64,000 nucleotides of DNA from the NCBI GenBank assembly GCA_964531025.1, contig CAZHDY010000001.1, positions 1,707,957-1,771,956 of the forward strand, in the 5' to 3' direction. The notes beneath the pieces were generated by a model that ran no database searches, was not told where the DNA came from, and saw only the letters and a list, made by a program, of their open reading frames with translations. Below, in pieces: positions 25,185 to 34,396 of the stretch (position 1 is its first letter; the number at the start of each line of letters is the position of its first letter). The DNA is from CALMEC01 sp964531025 (GTDB lineage Bacteria; Actinomycetota; Thermoleophilia; Miltoncostaeales; Miltoncostaeaceae). The position numbers were made by a program, and so were the translations under genes.

Positions 25185-27725
25185 TCAGGCGTCGGAGGGG
25201 TTCTCTCCGCCGGTTCCCCGGTCGGGTGCGGCATCCGAGGATGTCGTGGACGCCTCCGAACCCTCGGCGGCGACGGCGACCTTGCGCTTGCGGCGGCGCC
25301 GGCGTCGCTTGCGGGTCGGAGTGTCCGGCGTCGCCGCGGGATCGCCGCCGTTCGCCGATGGGGCGGCACTCTCCGCGTTCTGCGCGGATGACGCATCCTC
25401 GCCGGTCGGCGTCCCGTCACCGTTCTTCGCGGTCTCGTTCACCGAGGCGGTGGACAGCCGGCGTCGGCGCCGCCGGCGCCGCGATCGTGACTCGCCGTCG
25501 TCCGTGATGTCGACGACCTCGGGTTCAGGCAGGCGAGGCGACTTGGACTGCTGTGCGCGCCATGCCTTCACGCCGGTGAGAGCACGCTGCGCCATGGCGC
25601 CCACCGCGGCCCGCAGCGATCGCGAAGCGTCCTGCGTGGTCCAGTCGATGCCGTCGAGAAAGGCCCGAAGACCGGCCCATCCTCCGCATGCCAGTGCACC
25701 ACGGGCGCACATGCGGAGGTTCTCGGCGCGATTGGGCACGTCACCCGGACCCAGCATCAGGATCAGGCGGGCGGCCTGGCCCAGTCGCAGGGTGGGCGGC
25801 TCCGAGGGAGGAACCGGATCCGGCGGCGGACCGCCGGCGGCACGGAGCCACATGGCGATGAGCGCCAGCTCGCCGCCGTTGCCGATGATGTGCCGAGCCT
25901 CCCACGCCGCGATGCGGTGAAGCTCCTGGTTGCGCCCCGGACGCAGATCGGCGAGCGAGCGCGACACGTCCCACGTCCAGGCCGGCGCCCACGACGAGGC
26001 CTCGTCCAGCGCAGACCAGCGTCGCCGGCGTTCGCTCGACCGGGCGAACTGGTCGAGGGCGGCGATCCGATCCCACTTGTTCGCCTGGTCCACATGCCAC
26101 CAGAGGGCCCGGAGCCGCTCGCGTCCGGTCATCCGGAGCCGGTCGAGGATGCTTCGCGGGACATCGACGGGAAGGCCGGTCCGCAGATCGGGGTGCACCA
26201 GCATGGCCGTGGCCCATGCCCGCCAGATCGGCTGGTCGGCTCCGTCGGCTGCGCGTCGCGCGACCACGCCGGTGAGCGCCCACCACGCGAGGGCGGCGTC
26301 CTCGCTGAAGCCGGCGGTGATGGCCTCCACGAGCTCCGGGATGGTGATCTCGCGCCCGGCGGCCGCCACCCAGTCTTCGAGGGCCCCCCGCGGCAGCATG
26401 CCGGGGTCCGCTCCGCGCCATCCGCCGTCGGCCAGCCCTGCCACGATGTTCTCGGGCGAGGCCGCCGGGTTGACCAGCTTGGCGACGCCGCCGTCCTTGT
26501 CGGCGAGCAACTTGGCGGCGGCGGCCAGCTTGCCGGACTCGGCTCCGTCGGGCGGTCCCGCCACCCGGCCGAGCGGCTTGTACCAGCCCATGCCGTAGAG
26601 GTCGTGGCTCGTCTGGACACCCATCGGATCCCCGGCCGGGAGAAACTCGACGGACACCGCCTCCTTGCCCTCCTGGGGGCGCATCACCCGTCCCAGGCGC
26701 TGCACGAAGACGCGTTCGGATGTGGTCGGCGCGAGATGCATCACCACGGCCGCGCGGGTCTCGTCCCACCCCTCGGTGAGCAGGTCTGCGTTGCACAGGA
26801 CGTCGATGTCACCGCGACCGAAGGCGCTCAGGATCGTCGAGAGATCACGGGCCGGTGTCTGACCGGAGACGGCTGCGGCTCGCACGTCGCGGTCGATCAA
26901 CTCGTCTGCGAGCGCATGTGCCTGCGCCACGGTGGCGGTGTAGGCGACGCCCGCGAGCTCCATCGGGGCGAAGTGCTCCGTCCAGACGTCGGCACATGCC
27001 TGATGCCAGAGGGCGCGATCCAGGGCGCGACCGAGGCTCGCCTGGTCGAAGTCGCCGCGGACACGCGCCACGTCCGAGAGGTCGACGGCCCGCTCCACCC
27101 GGAGGCTGCGCAGCGGAGCCAGGATGCCCCGTTTGATGGCCTCGAGGCGATCGAGCGTCGCGGCCACGGGCCCCAGCACCTGCTCGACGTGGCCGGTGGT
27201 GGTGGCGGGCGTCGCGGTGAATCCGACGATAAGCGCGTTCTTCGCGCGATTCAGGAGCGCCCGGGTCTGGGCTCCAAGCGTCGTATGGGCCTCGTCGCAG
27301 ATGATGAGCCCGATGTGATCCCACTCGATCTCGTCCGCGTGACGCAATGAGGCCTGGTAGGTGGCGATGGTGACGCCGTCGCGTCCGGCCGCCAGGGGGC
27401 CGTCCATGTTGTGCCGGACGCCGGGGAAGAACCGCACCAGCGAGGCGGCGGTCTGGTCGGCCAGATTGCGGCGCGGTACGAGGACCAGGGTGGGGATTCC
27501 CAGCGCTGCCGCGAGCGCGCAGAAGGTGATGGTCTTGCCGGATCCGGTGGGCGCGTGGACCCAGGTGCGGGTGGCTCCCATGCCGATGTGGGTCGCGAGT
27601 TCGTCCAGCGCCTCCAGCTGATGCTCGCGCAGCGTGACGCCGGGCCACGCCTTCTGCGGATCGGCAAGGGCCGCTCGAAGTGCATCGATGCGCGGCGCTT
27701 CCACGCCGGATGTCGTGCTGCTCAT
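25185..27725 (-). CDS. DEAH-type superfamily 2 helicase with basic disordered C-terminal tail
   Basis: The protein is 846 aa. Helicase motifs are complete: Walker A APTGSGKT (58-65), motif II ICDEAHT, motif III FTATPAT, motif IV/V region DIDVLCNADLLTEGWDE and motif VI VFVQRLGRVMRPQ. About 350 residues of unrecognised helical domain follow. The tail contains two arginine runs (SRSRRRRRRRRLS and RKRRRRRRKRK) separated by an acidic, Ser/Ala/Asn-rich linker, which suggests RNA or DNA tethering. The architecture resembles restriction-type or DUF3427-like SF2 helicases; the exact subfamily is uncertain. I placed the start at ATG 27725. Confidence 0.82.
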   Translation of the reverse strand: MSSTTSGVEAPRIDALRAALADPQKAWPGVTLREHQLEALDELATHIGMGATRTWVHAPTGSGKTITFCALAAALGIPTLVLVPRRNLADQTAASLVRFFPGVRHNMDGPLAAGRDGVTIATYQASLRHADEIEWDHIGLIICDEAHTTLGAQTRALLNRAKNALIVGFTATPATTTGHVEQVLGPVAATLDRLEAIKRGILAPLRSLRVERAVDLSDVARVRGDFDQASLGRALDRALWHQACADVWTEHFAPMELAGVAYTATVAQAHALADELIDRDVRAAAVSGQTPARDLSTILSAFGRGDIDVLCNADLLTEGWDETRAAVVMHLAPTTSERVFVQRLGRVMRPQEGKEAVSVEFLPAGDPMGVQTSHDLYGMGWYKPLGRVAGPPDGAESGKLAAAAKLLADKDGGVAKLVNPAASPENIVAGLADGGWRGADPGMLPRGALEDWVAAAGREITIPELVEAITAGFSEDAALAWWALTGVVARRAADGADQPIWRAWATAMLVHPDLRTGLPVDVPRSILDRLRMTGRERLRALWWHVDQANKWDRIAALDQFARSSERRRRWSALDEASSWAPAWTWDVSRSLADLRPGRNQELHRIAAWEARHIIGNGGELALIAMWLRAAGGPPPDPVPPSEPPTLRLGQAARLILMLGPGDVPNRAENLRMCARGALACGGWAGLRAFLDGIDWTTQDASRSLRAAVGAMAQRALTGVKAWRAQQSKSPRLPEPEVVDITDDGESRSRRRRRRRRLSTASVNETAKNGDGTPTGEDASSAQNAESAAPSANGGDPAATPDTPTRKRRRRRRKRKVAVAAEGSEASTTSSDAAPDRGTGGENPSDA

Positions 27726-27947
27726 AGAGTCAATGGCTCCACCAGCCCGGTTCGAACCGCGTCGTCGCACACCGCACGGGGTTCGATCAGCAAACGGCTC
27801 CCAGGCACTCCCGGCCGGGGAGGGATCGGTCGAGAAAGGGCCCTCGACACGCGTCGCCGCCCATCTTACACTCCCGCCGCGGGAGGGACCGTCCTCCCGG
27901 AGGGGTTCCGCCCACCGGGCCATGGAAGTGCTTCCGAGCCGGGACAC

Positions 27948-27953
27948 TAAAAT
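27948..27953 (+). promoter_or_regulatory. Candidate -10 box of leaderless LytR_C gene
   Basis: TAAAAT lies 8 bp before the GTG start at 27962 with no Shine-Dalgarno between, consistent with a leaderless transcript. Confidence 0.45.
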
Positions 27954-27961
27954 CGGCGCCG

Positions 27962-28474
27962 GTGAAGGGATCCAATGTCAGCCGGGCGGTGATACTCGCC
28001 GTGTCCTGCCTCGTCCTCGGATTCGTGGGTGGCTGGACCCTCGCGAGCATCGGGTCGGACACCGTTTCGCTGCCGGACGTGAACCTCGACACCACCGTTG
28101 CCGACACCACGGCGACCGAGACGACCACCGGCGGCGTGACGAACACGACGGGAACGGGATCCCAGACGGGTACCGTGCCGACCCCCGCCCCGGTCGTCCG
28201 ATCGGAGGTCACGATCCAGGTACTGAACGGAAGTGGCGTGGCGGGACGTGCGGCCGGGATCGCCACCCAGCTGAAGGGGAAGGGCTGGACCGACGTTCTC
28301 ACGGGCAATGCCGAGGTCAGCGCGGGAACGACGATCTACTACCGGGAGGGTTCGAAGGAGGCCGCGGATGAGGTCGGCGCCGACCTGTCGGTCACCCAGG
28401 TCACGCCGCTCGAGGGGGCCGCTGTGACGACTCCCGATGCATCGGTTGAAGTGGTGGTGGTTCTCGGGACGTGA
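27962..28474 (+). CDS. Membrane-anchored LytR C-terminal-domain protein
   Basis: The protein is 170 aa with a GTG start. One N-terminal TM helix (RAVILAVSCLVLGFVGGWTLA, residues 8-28) is followed by a Thr-rich linker. The LytR_C domain comes next: VTIQVLNGSGVAGRAAGIATQLKGKGWTDVLTG...TTIYYREGSKEAADEVGADL...VEVVVVLGT. Such stand-alone domains occur in actinobacteria near cell-wall genes; the function is undefined. Its stop overlaps the thioredoxin gene (GTGA), linking it to an intracellular redox chaperone. Confidence 0.82.
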   Translation: MKGSNVSRAVILAVSCLVLGFVGGWTLASIGSDTVSLPDVNLDTTVADTTATETTTGGVTNTTGTGSQTGTVPTPAPVVRSEVTIQVLNGSGVAGRAAGIATQLKGKGWTDVLTGNAEVSAGTTIYYREGSKEAADEVGADLSVTQVTPLEGAAVTTPDASVEVVVVLGT

Positions 28475-29277
28475 CGGCCGGCCGGGACCGCGTCACAGAC
28501 GGTGATCGGTCGGGTAGCCTTGTGCAGGGATTTTCGGCCGTGGACGTCACCGACAGCACATTCAACGATCTGGTGCTCGCACGTTCGCGGGAGACCCCGG
28601 TCGTCGTCGACTTCTGGGCGCCGTGGTGCGCACCGTGCCGGCAGCTGACGCCGCTGATCGAGAGAGTCGCCGCGCGCTATGAGGACGACGTGATCCTCGT
28701 GAAGGTCAACGTGGACGACAACCCGGCCGTCGCGTCGCAGTACCGCATCCAGGGTATCCCGGCCATTCGTGCATTCCGTGACGCCGCGATCGTCGCGCAG
28801 TTCGACGGGCTGGTGGCGGAGGACGCCCTCGACAGGTTCTTCGAGGGGCTCGTGCCCTCCGAGGTGGATCGCCTTGTCGCAGAGGGCGACGAGGAGTCGT
28901 TGCGGGACGCCCTCCAGCAGGACGGAACCCGGACCGACGCACGGGTGCTTCTCGGGCGCATCCTTCTCGACACCGGTCGTGCCGACGAGGCCCAGGAGAT
29001 CCTGCGGCCGGCGCGACACGATCCGGAGGCGGAGGGTCTTCTGGCGCGCATCTCCCTCACGTCGGAGGACACTCCGGACATCCAGGCGGCACTGGCCGCG
29101 CTGGGTCGCGGTGACCCGGAGGCGTCACTGCCGCATCTCCTCGACGCCGTCGCCGCGAGCTCGGGTGATCTTCGCGAGACGCTTCGCAAGGCGATGGTCG
29201 GCGTCTTCGGGGAGCTCGGAGATCAGCACCCGTCGACGGTCAAATTCCGCCGTCGGCTGGCGCAGACCCTCTACTGA
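28471..29277 (+). CDS. Thioredoxin-domain co-chaperone (CnoX/YbbN type)
   Basis: The protein is 268 aa. Residues about 22-125 are a thioredoxin fold with active site WAPWCAPCRQL (CxxC as CAPC). The C-terminal half is helical with TPR-like repeats (TDARVLLGRILLDTGRADEAQEILRPAR..., AALGRGDPEASLPHLLDAV) ending FRRRLAQTLY, the CnoX/YbbN layout. CnoX binds oxidatively damaged clients and hands them to folding chaperones. It is translationally coupled to the LytR_C gene. Confidence 0.88.
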   Translation: MTAGRDRVTDGDRSGSLVQGFSAVDVTDSTFNDLVLARSRETPVVVDFWAPWCAPCRQLTPLIERVAARYEDDVILVKVNVDDNPAVASQYRIQGIPAIRAFRDAAIVAQFDGLVAEDALDRFFEGLVPSEVDRLVAEGDEESLRDALQQDGTRTDARVLLGRILLDTGRADEAQEILRPARHDPEAEGLLARISLTSEDTPDIQAALAALGRGDPEASLPHLLDAVAASSGDLRETLRKAMVGVFGELGDQHPSTVKFRRRLAQTLY

Positions 29278-29299
29278 GGTCCAAAGGGACGCACGCCGG

Positions 29300-30010
29300 T
29301 CAGGACTCGGTGGAGTCCCCGTCCGGTGTTCCGGCGGCCGCCGACTCGGCCTCCTCCTTTGCGCGCTCCCCACGGGCTGCGGCACGACGGGCGAAGATCA
29401 TGGCCACGATGCCGAGGGCGATGACCACACCGCCGACGATCCAGACCCAGGGTGCGACGCCGCCCTTGTCGGGGGCCTTCTCACCCAGCTCCAGCGCGGC
29501 ATTCGCGTCGGCCTGCTGGAGGCGGTTCACGACGTTGACGGCACCCTGGGCGGTGTGGTCCATGAGGGCGGATCGCTCCTGCGTAAGGGCGTCGTCGACC
29601 TCCGCCTGGAAGGCGTCGGCGCTGATCCCGATTCCCCGGGGAGCGAGAAGGACGACGGCGTCGATGTTGTCGATCCCCCCGACCTTCTCGGCGACATCCC
29701 GGCGCAGGCTTCGGGCCATCTGGTCCAGAGATTCACCGCTGGGCGTGTCGGCGACGATGACGTAGCGCGTGGGGAACGCCTTGCCCGGCTGTTCCAGATC
29801 GCGCACCGAGTCTTCAAGTAGGGCACGGTCGCCATCACTCAGTTCGGCGCCCTTCGCGACGACCACGGGTGTGGAGGCGACGGTGGCGACGTCGACGTCG
29901 ACGTCGACGTAGGCGGGATCGGCAGCCTTGGCCGTCGTGGTCTGCGCCAGGGCCGGCGCGGCCGCGAGACCGAGGACGAGGAGGATGAGGGCGAGGAGGC
30001 GGTTGTTCAT
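29300..30010 (-). CDS. Secreted/membrane TPM-like protein
   Basis: The protein is 236 aa. A signal peptide (LLALILLVLGLAAAPALAQ) is followed by a segment encoded by tandem GACGTC (VDVDVDV), then a domain resembling the TPM/Psb32 fold (ALLEDSVRDLEQPGKAFPTRYVIVADTPSGESLDQMARSLRRDV...NIDAVVLLAPRGIGISADAF). A TM helix near the C-terminus (VWIVGGVVIALGIVAMIF) and a charged cytoplasmic tail end it. The family call is tentative. Confidence 0.65.
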   Translation of the reverse strand: MNNRLLALILLVLGLAAAPALAQTTTAKAADPAYVDVDVDVATVASTPVVVAKGAELSDGDRALLEDSVRDLEQPGKAFPTRYVIVADTPSGESLDQMARSLRRDVAEKVGGIDNIDAVVLLAPRGIGISADAFQAEVDDALTQERSALMDHTAQGAVNVVNRLQQADANAALELGEKAPDKGGVAPWVWIVGGVVIALGIVAMIFARRAAARGERAKEEAESAAAGTPDGDSTES

Positions 30011-30039
30011 GAGAGCTATTTCGGTGGCGGTACGGGGGA

Positions 30040-30828
30040 TCAGGGCCGGATGAGAACGGGAGTACCCGGGGCGACGAGGCGTGAGATGCGGAGGATGGCG
30101 TCGTTGTAGTGGCGGATGCAGCCGTTGCTGGCGCGTTTTCCGATGGAGTCGGGGACGCTTGTTCCGTGGAGGGCGAAGCGGCCGTTGCCGCCGGCGTATT
30201 CGTTGAGGACGTTGGAGTATCCGGTGGTCGGCATGATGACCGGTCCGAGGAAGCCCTTCGGCGGGCCGAGTACCTTCTCGGCGATCGCGAAGTGCCCCAC
30301 GGGCGTGGGCGTCTTCACGGCACCGACGGCGTCTTTCTCGCGCAGCACCAGCCGGTTGTCGCGGTAGACGTACGTCCGCCGCTCACTGATGTCGACCATG
30401 ATGCGCACCCGGTTCGCGCGGAAGCGCAGGTAGTCGGAGGGGACCCATCCGGTGGTGCCGTTGGGCCGGATCGGGAGGAGCAGCTTTGTCCATTCCTGGC
30501 CGTCGATGACGCGGTGGCTGAGGACGAGGAGGATGGTTGGTCCGCCGCCCAGCGGGGCCACGGGCTGCACCGTCATGACGGCTTTGGCGCGGTGGTTCGG
30601 CTGGGCCTTGGCGACGACCGGGGCGAGCACCCGTGCGTTCCACGACAGCGACGGCGTCGGCGGCTTCGGTGTCAGGTGTGGCGGACGGGCCGGTGGCGCC
30701 GGGTCGTCGGTCTGCGCGCCGGCCGTCGGCACGGTGGCGACCAGGCCGAGGGCGGCCACGAGCGCGAGGGATGTCCGAACCATGCGTGATGCGCCGGAGC
30801 GGACGAACGGGAGGAGGCGGATCGTCAT
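30040..30828 (-). CDS. L,D-transpeptidase (YkuD), copy A
   Basis: The protein is 262 aa. The signal peptide (VRTSLALVAALGLVATVPTAGA) is followed by a Pro-rich stretch, an SH3-like region (KAQPNHRAKAVMTVQPVAPLGGG...TGWVPSDYLRF) and the YkuD domain with the catalytic motif FALHGTSVPDSIGKRASNGCIRHYND (His and Cys at HxxxxxxxxxxxxxSxGC). It would form 3-3 cross-links or anchor proteins in peptidoglycan. GGGAG precedes ATG 30828. The catalytic part is identical to the next gene at DNA level. Confidence 0.92.
   Translation of the reverse strand: MTIRLLPFVRSGASRMVRTSLALVAALGLVATVPTAGAQTDDPAPPARPPHLTPKPPTPSLSWNARVLAPVVAKAQPNHRAKAVMTVQPVAPLGGGPTILLVLSHRVIDGQEWTKLLLPIRPNGTTGWVPSDYLRFRANRVRIMVDISERRTYVYRDNRLVLREKDAVGAVKTPTPVGHFAIAEKVLGPPKGFLGPVIMPTTGYSNVLNEYAGGNGRFALHGTSVPDSIGKRASNGCIRHYNDAILRISRLVAPGTPVLIRP
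30098..30630. repeat. Copy 1 of a 533-bp identical direct repeat
   Basis: Every base of this block matches 30970-31502, at a constant offset of 872 bp. It covers most of the coding part of the two L,D-transpeptidases; differences begin immediately outside it on both sides. This indicates very recent tandem duplication or gene conversion. Confidence 0.95.
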
Positions 30829-30911
30829 GCTCCCGCATGTATCGGTGCTGCGGTCGCCGGACCTTAGGTCACATGGCAACTGCGGCGGGTGTCAACCATT
30901 GCGATGGCCCA

Positions 30912-31703
30912 TTAGGGCCGGATGTGCAGCGGTGTTCCCGGGGCGACGAGGCGTGAGATGCGGTGGATCGCGTCGTTGTAGTGGCGGATGCAGCCGTTGC
31001 TGGCGCGTTTTCCGATGGAGTCGGGGACGCTTGTTCCGTGGAGGGCGAAGCGGCCGTTGCCGCCGGCGTATTCGTTGAGGACGTTGGAGTATCCGGTGGT
31101 CGGCATGATGACCGGTCCGAGGAAGCCCTTCGGCGGGCCGAGTACCTTCTCGGCGATCGCGAAGTGCCCCACGGGCGTGGGCGTCTTCACGGCACCGACG
31201 GCGTCTTTCTCGCGCAGCACCAGCCGGTTGTCGCGGTAGACGTACGTCCGCCGCTCACTGATGTCGACCATGATGCGCACCCGGTTCGCGCGGAAGCGCA
31301 GGTAGTCGGAGGGGACCCATCCGGTGGTGCCGTTGGGCCGGATCGGGAGGAGCAGCTTTGTCCATTCCTGGCCGTCGATGACGCGGTGGCTGAGGACGAG
31401 GAGGATGGTTGGTCCGCCGCCCAGCGGGGCCACGGGCTGCACCGTCATGACGGCTTTGGCGCGGTGGTTCGGCTGGGCCTTGGCGACGACCGGGGCGAGC
31501 ACGCGCGCGTTCCACGACAGGGACGGCGTCGGCGGCTTCGGCGTCAGGTGGGCGGCCCGAGGTGGGAGGGGCTCCTCCTGGCCCATGGCGACCGGCGCGG
31601 ATGCCAGGATGCCGAGGCCGACGAGAAGAAGCGCAACGTGTGAACGGATGGTGCGAGACCCGCCCGAACGGCTCAGCCACGCGACTCCTGCCAGTATTCT
31701 CAT
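30912..31703 (-). CDS. L,D-transpeptidase (YkuD), copy B
   Basis: The protein is 263 aa. The signal peptide differs from copy A (SHVALLLVGLGILASAPVAMGQ), while the SH3-like and YkuD domains are the same apart from a few terminal residues, including the HGTS...SNGCIRHYND catalytic motif. ATG 31739 is an alternative start. Having two enzymes with the same catalytic domain but different N-termini suggests different export or dosage rather than different chemistry (inference). Confidence 0.92.
   Translation of the reverse strand: MRILAGVAWLSRSGGSRTIRSHVALLLVGLGILASAPVAMGQEEPLPPRAAHLTPKPPTPSLSWNARVLAPVVAKAQPNHRAKAVMTVQPVAPLGGGPTILLVLSHRVIDGQEWTKLLLPIRPNGTTGWVPSDYLRFRANRVRIMVDISERRTYVYRDNRLVLREKDAVGAVKTPTPVGHFAIAEKVLGPPKGFLGPVIMPTTGYSNVLNEYAGGNGRFALHGTSVPDSIGKRASNGCIRHYNDAIHRISRLVAPGTPLHIRP
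30970..31502. repeat. Copy 2 of a 533-bp identical direct repeat
   Basis: Partner of 30098-30630, with no mismatch found on reading both copies through. Confidence 0.95.
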
Positions 31704-31755
31704 GGCCGCGAAGGTAGCACGAGGACTTATGAAACCCATGAAGCATGCGTAAGAG

Positions 31756-32499
31756 TTGATCGCCGGTCTGAGTACCCTCGCCGCCTGGTTCGCGAGCGGC
31801 GGGTTCGTCCATGCAAGTGTCCTCGGGGCGATGGATAACGTCGCCAACTGGGCCGAACACAACGGCTACCCGGCCATCGCCCTGATCGTGGCTCTGGACG
31901 GTGTGATCCCGATCTTTCCGGGTGAGACGGTGGTGGTGGCCGGTGGCCACCTGGCCGGTCAGGGGAGCCTGTGGATCGTGGGGGTCGTCATCGCCGGGAT
32001 GATCGGCGCGATGATCGGCGATTCCACCGCGTACTGGCTCGGACGTGCGGGTGGTGAACGTATCGATCGATGGCTCATGCGGGTTGCAGGGCGCGATCGT
32101 CTGGAGGCCGCCCAGCACATGGTGCAGCGTCGCGGTCCCGTGCTCGTCACCGCCGGCCGGTTCCTCCCGGGTATCCGCATCGCCATCAACTTCACCTGCG
32201 GCGCCGGGCACATGACCTACCGCAAGTTCCTGACCTTCAACGCCCTCGGGGCGCTCATCTGGTCGGTGCAGGCGACGATCCTCGGGTACATCTTCGGCAA
32301 GCGGTTCGAGGACCGGCCGTGGATCGGGCTCACCATCGCCGTCTCCATCGCTGTCCTCATCGGTGGCCTCGTCGCCCTCTATGAGCACCGGAAGGTCAAG
32401 CGCGAGCATGCCTATGCCCGCGAGAGAGACGTGATCCTCGACCACGACGCCGATGCCGACGGTTCCGAGACGGAGACCTCCGACACGACCTCGGCGTGA
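31756..32499 (+). CDS. DedA-family membrane protein
   Basis: The protein is 247 aa with a TTG start (GTAAGAG upstream). The DedA/VTT domain shows ALIVALDGVIPIFPGETVVVAGGHLAG, IGAMIGDSTAYWLGRAGGERI, and the conserved GRFLPGIRIAINFTCGAGHMTYRKFLTFNALGALIWS; several TM helices are evident. Known DedA proteins act in undecaprenyl-phosphate or phospholipid flipping. The C-terminus is long, acidic and Asp/Thr-rich. The stop overlaps the next start (GTGA). Confidence 0.88.
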   Translation: MIAGLSTLAAWFASGGFVHASVLGAMDNVANWAEHNGYPAIALIVALDGVIPIFPGETVVVAGGHLAGQGSLWIVGVVIAGMIGAMIGDSTAYWLGRAGGERIDRWLMRVAGRDRLEAAQHMVQRRGPVLVTAGRFLPGIRIAINFTCGAGHMTYRKFLTFNALGALIWSVQATILGYIFGKRFEDRPWIGLTIAVSIAVLIGGLVALYEHRKVKREHAYARERDVILDHDADADGSETETSDTTSA

Positions 32500-32966
32500 C
32501 GTTTCGTCCGGTTCATCCCGAGCGGCTCGTCACGGCGCTCGATCGTGTGGGTTCGACCGCTTTCGGTCTCTTGGCGGTGGGGCGTCCGGCATGTCCGGCG
32601 TGTGAACTGCTGGAGGTGAGCCTCGGGCTGGTGGCGGCTGTCCGTCCGGGTCTTGTCGTCGCCTCCACAGAACTCGAATCCCCCGAAGACTGGGCGGCAC
32701 GCGAGACGCATCTCTGGCCGAGGGGAATCCGCGTGAGCCGGGCGAGCATGCCGACGCTGGTGCTGCTGCGCGAGGGGGCCGCGGTCTCGCACCGGCATGC
32801 CGGAGGTCCGGCGGCCGCCATCGACGAATGGCTCGCCGAGCATCTGGGGCCGGCGGCGACACCCCTCACCGGTGTCTCAGATCTGGAACGCGGGGCGCTT
32901 CGTGAGGTGGCCGGTCTCCGTGAGCGCCACCTCGCACTGCGTGCGGTACGACCTCACGTGGACTGA
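32496..32966 (+). CDS. Thioredoxin-like protein with CPAC motif
   Basis: The protein is 156 aa with a GTG start overlapping dedA. Residues about 20-115 look like a thioredoxin fold: FGLLAVGRPACPACELLEV (CPAC active site), SMPTLVLLREGAAVSHRHAGGPAAAIDEWLAEHL with the cis-Pro (MPT). The C-terminal 40 residues are charged and helical. Its reductase or oxidase role and its partner are unknown. Coupling with a DedA protein is the only context. Confidence 0.7.
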   Translation: MTFRPVHPERLVTALDRVGSTAFGLLAVGRPACPACELLEVSLGLVAAVRPGLVVASTELESPEDWAARETHLWPRGIRVSRASMPTLVLLREGAAVSHRHAGGPAAAIDEWLAEHLGPAATPLTGVSDLERGALREVAGLRERHLALRAVRPHVD

Positions 32967-32988
32967 GGCCCGCCGCCTCTGTCGTGGC

Positions 32989-34227
32989 TCAGCCGGCGAT
33001 GCGCCCTGTTTCCTCGGTCAACTCGCGCAGCCAGCGTGCGTGGTCGATCGTCAGCTGACCACTCTCCAGTCGCCAGCGCCAGTTCCCCTCGACGGTCCCG
33101 GGTGTGTTCATCCGCCCCTCGGGTCCCAACCCGATGATGTCCTGTGCGGGCGTGATCGCGATCCGCGCCGGCGCGTGGTACGCCAGCTTGACCATCACGC
33201 GATGTGGGGCCTCGTCCTCGATCCCGCATCGATCGGCGGACTCGCGCACGTGCCAACGTACCCGGTCGTCGATTCCGGCCCACCATTCATTGACCGTGGC
33301 GTTGTCGTGGGTGCCCGGATAGGCGACCCGGTCACTCTCGTGCCACAGACGCCCGTCCTGCACCGGGTGGTCGTCCATCTCGAATTGCAGGACCATCATC
33401 CCCGGTAGGTCGAAGGCCTGGCGCAGCGCATCGACGTCCGGCGTGATGATCCCCAGGTCCTCTGCCACGATGGGGATATCGTCCCCCAGTGCGCGCCCGA
33501 TGGCGGTGAGAAGCTCGTGACCGGGCGTGTGGATCCATTCTCCGTCCCGGGCGGTGGTCGCCCCGGCGGGAACGGCCCAGTGCGCGGCGAGGCCGCGGAA
33601 GTGATCCAGACGGACCGCGTCGTGGAGGTCGAGTGCCCGGCGAAGGCGGGCGATCCACCACGTGAAGCCATCGGCGCGGAGGCGATCCCAGTCGTAGAGG
33701 GGGTTCCCCCACAGCTGCCCGTCGTCGCTGAAGTAGTCGGGAGGGACGCCGGCGACGGCATCGGTCCGGAAGTACTCCGGGTGGCTGCGCTCGTCCGCGC
33801 CCTCGGCGGCGACGTAGAGAGGAAGATCACCCAGGATGCGGATGCCCCGGGCGTTCGCATACTCACGGACCTCGCGCCAGCGGCGCTCGAAACGGACCTG
33901 GTCCAGGAGCGCGTCGTGGCCCTCCGATCGCTCCCAGTCGTCCGCCCACCCGGCGTTACGCTCGTGGAAGCCGGTGAGCTCGTCGGGTCGCACGGGGGTG
34001 CCGTCGTGCGGGACGAGCCGGCTCCAGGCGGCGAAGGCAGACCGGCCGGCATACGGCGACCCGAACCCGTCGGGCGGTGCGAGCGGCAGGATCTGCCACC
34101 AGCGCTGGCCGGCCTCGGCCAGCCAGTCGATGAACCGCTCAGCGTGATCGTCGAGCACGCCGTTCGGGAGCGATGTCACATGGAGGAGCACCCCGGCGGA
34201 CCGTCGCTTGAGGACACCGCCGGTCAT
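32989..34227 (-). CDS. malQ: 4-alpha-glucanotransferase (amylomaltase)
   Basis: The protein is 412 aa (GH77). It is somewhat shorter than the usual 500, lacking part of the insertions. Visible motifs are RSAGVLLHVTSLPNG at the N-terminus, WWQILPLAPPDGFGSPYAGRSAFA, ILGDLPLYVAAEGAD, nucleophile Asp in AVRLDHFRGL, acid/base Glu in PIVAEDLGIITP and the third Asp in YPGTHDNATV. It rearranges alpha-1,4-glucans in glycogen/maltodextrin metabolism. I chose the start at MTGGVLKRR (34227). It diverges from metF. Confidence 0.93.
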   Translation of the reverse strand: MTGGVLKRRSAGVLLHVTSLPNGVLDDHAERFIDWLAEAGQRWWQILPLAPPDGFGSPYAGRSAFAAWSRLVPHDGTPVRPDELTGFHERNAGWADDWERSEGHDALLDQVRFERRWREVREYANARGIRILGDLPLYVAAEGADERSHPEYFRTDAVAGVPPDYFSDDGQLWGNPLYDWDRLRADGFTWWIARLRRALDLHDAVRLDHFRGLAAHWAVPAGATTARDGEWIHTPGHELLTAIGRALGDDIPIVAEDLGIITPDVDALRQAFDLPGMMVLQFEMDDHPVQDGRLWHESDRVAYPGTHDNATVNEWWAGIDDRVRWHVRESADRCGIEDEAPHRVMVKLAYHAPARIAITPAQDIIGLGPEGRMNTPGTVEGNWRWRLESGQLTIDHARWLRELTEETGRIAG

Positions 34228-34396
34228 GGTGCCGACACCCTCGGGGGCGATGTCGTTCGCGGTGCAGTGTCCGGTGGAGCGGTCATCGCGGCGGAGGTTA
34301 GCCCGGCGTCCATGGGTGAGGACCGTCCCGGAAGTGGCGGCGGCGACCCGCGCGGTGGGTTCGCCTCCATCCGCCTCCGGTACCCTTCGGAGGTTC

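Noticed and set aside
27745..27765. GGTTCGAACC resembling a tRNA T-loop
   Set aside because: Neither strand gives complementary T-stem, acceptor or anticodon arms; the sequence is a chance palindrome.
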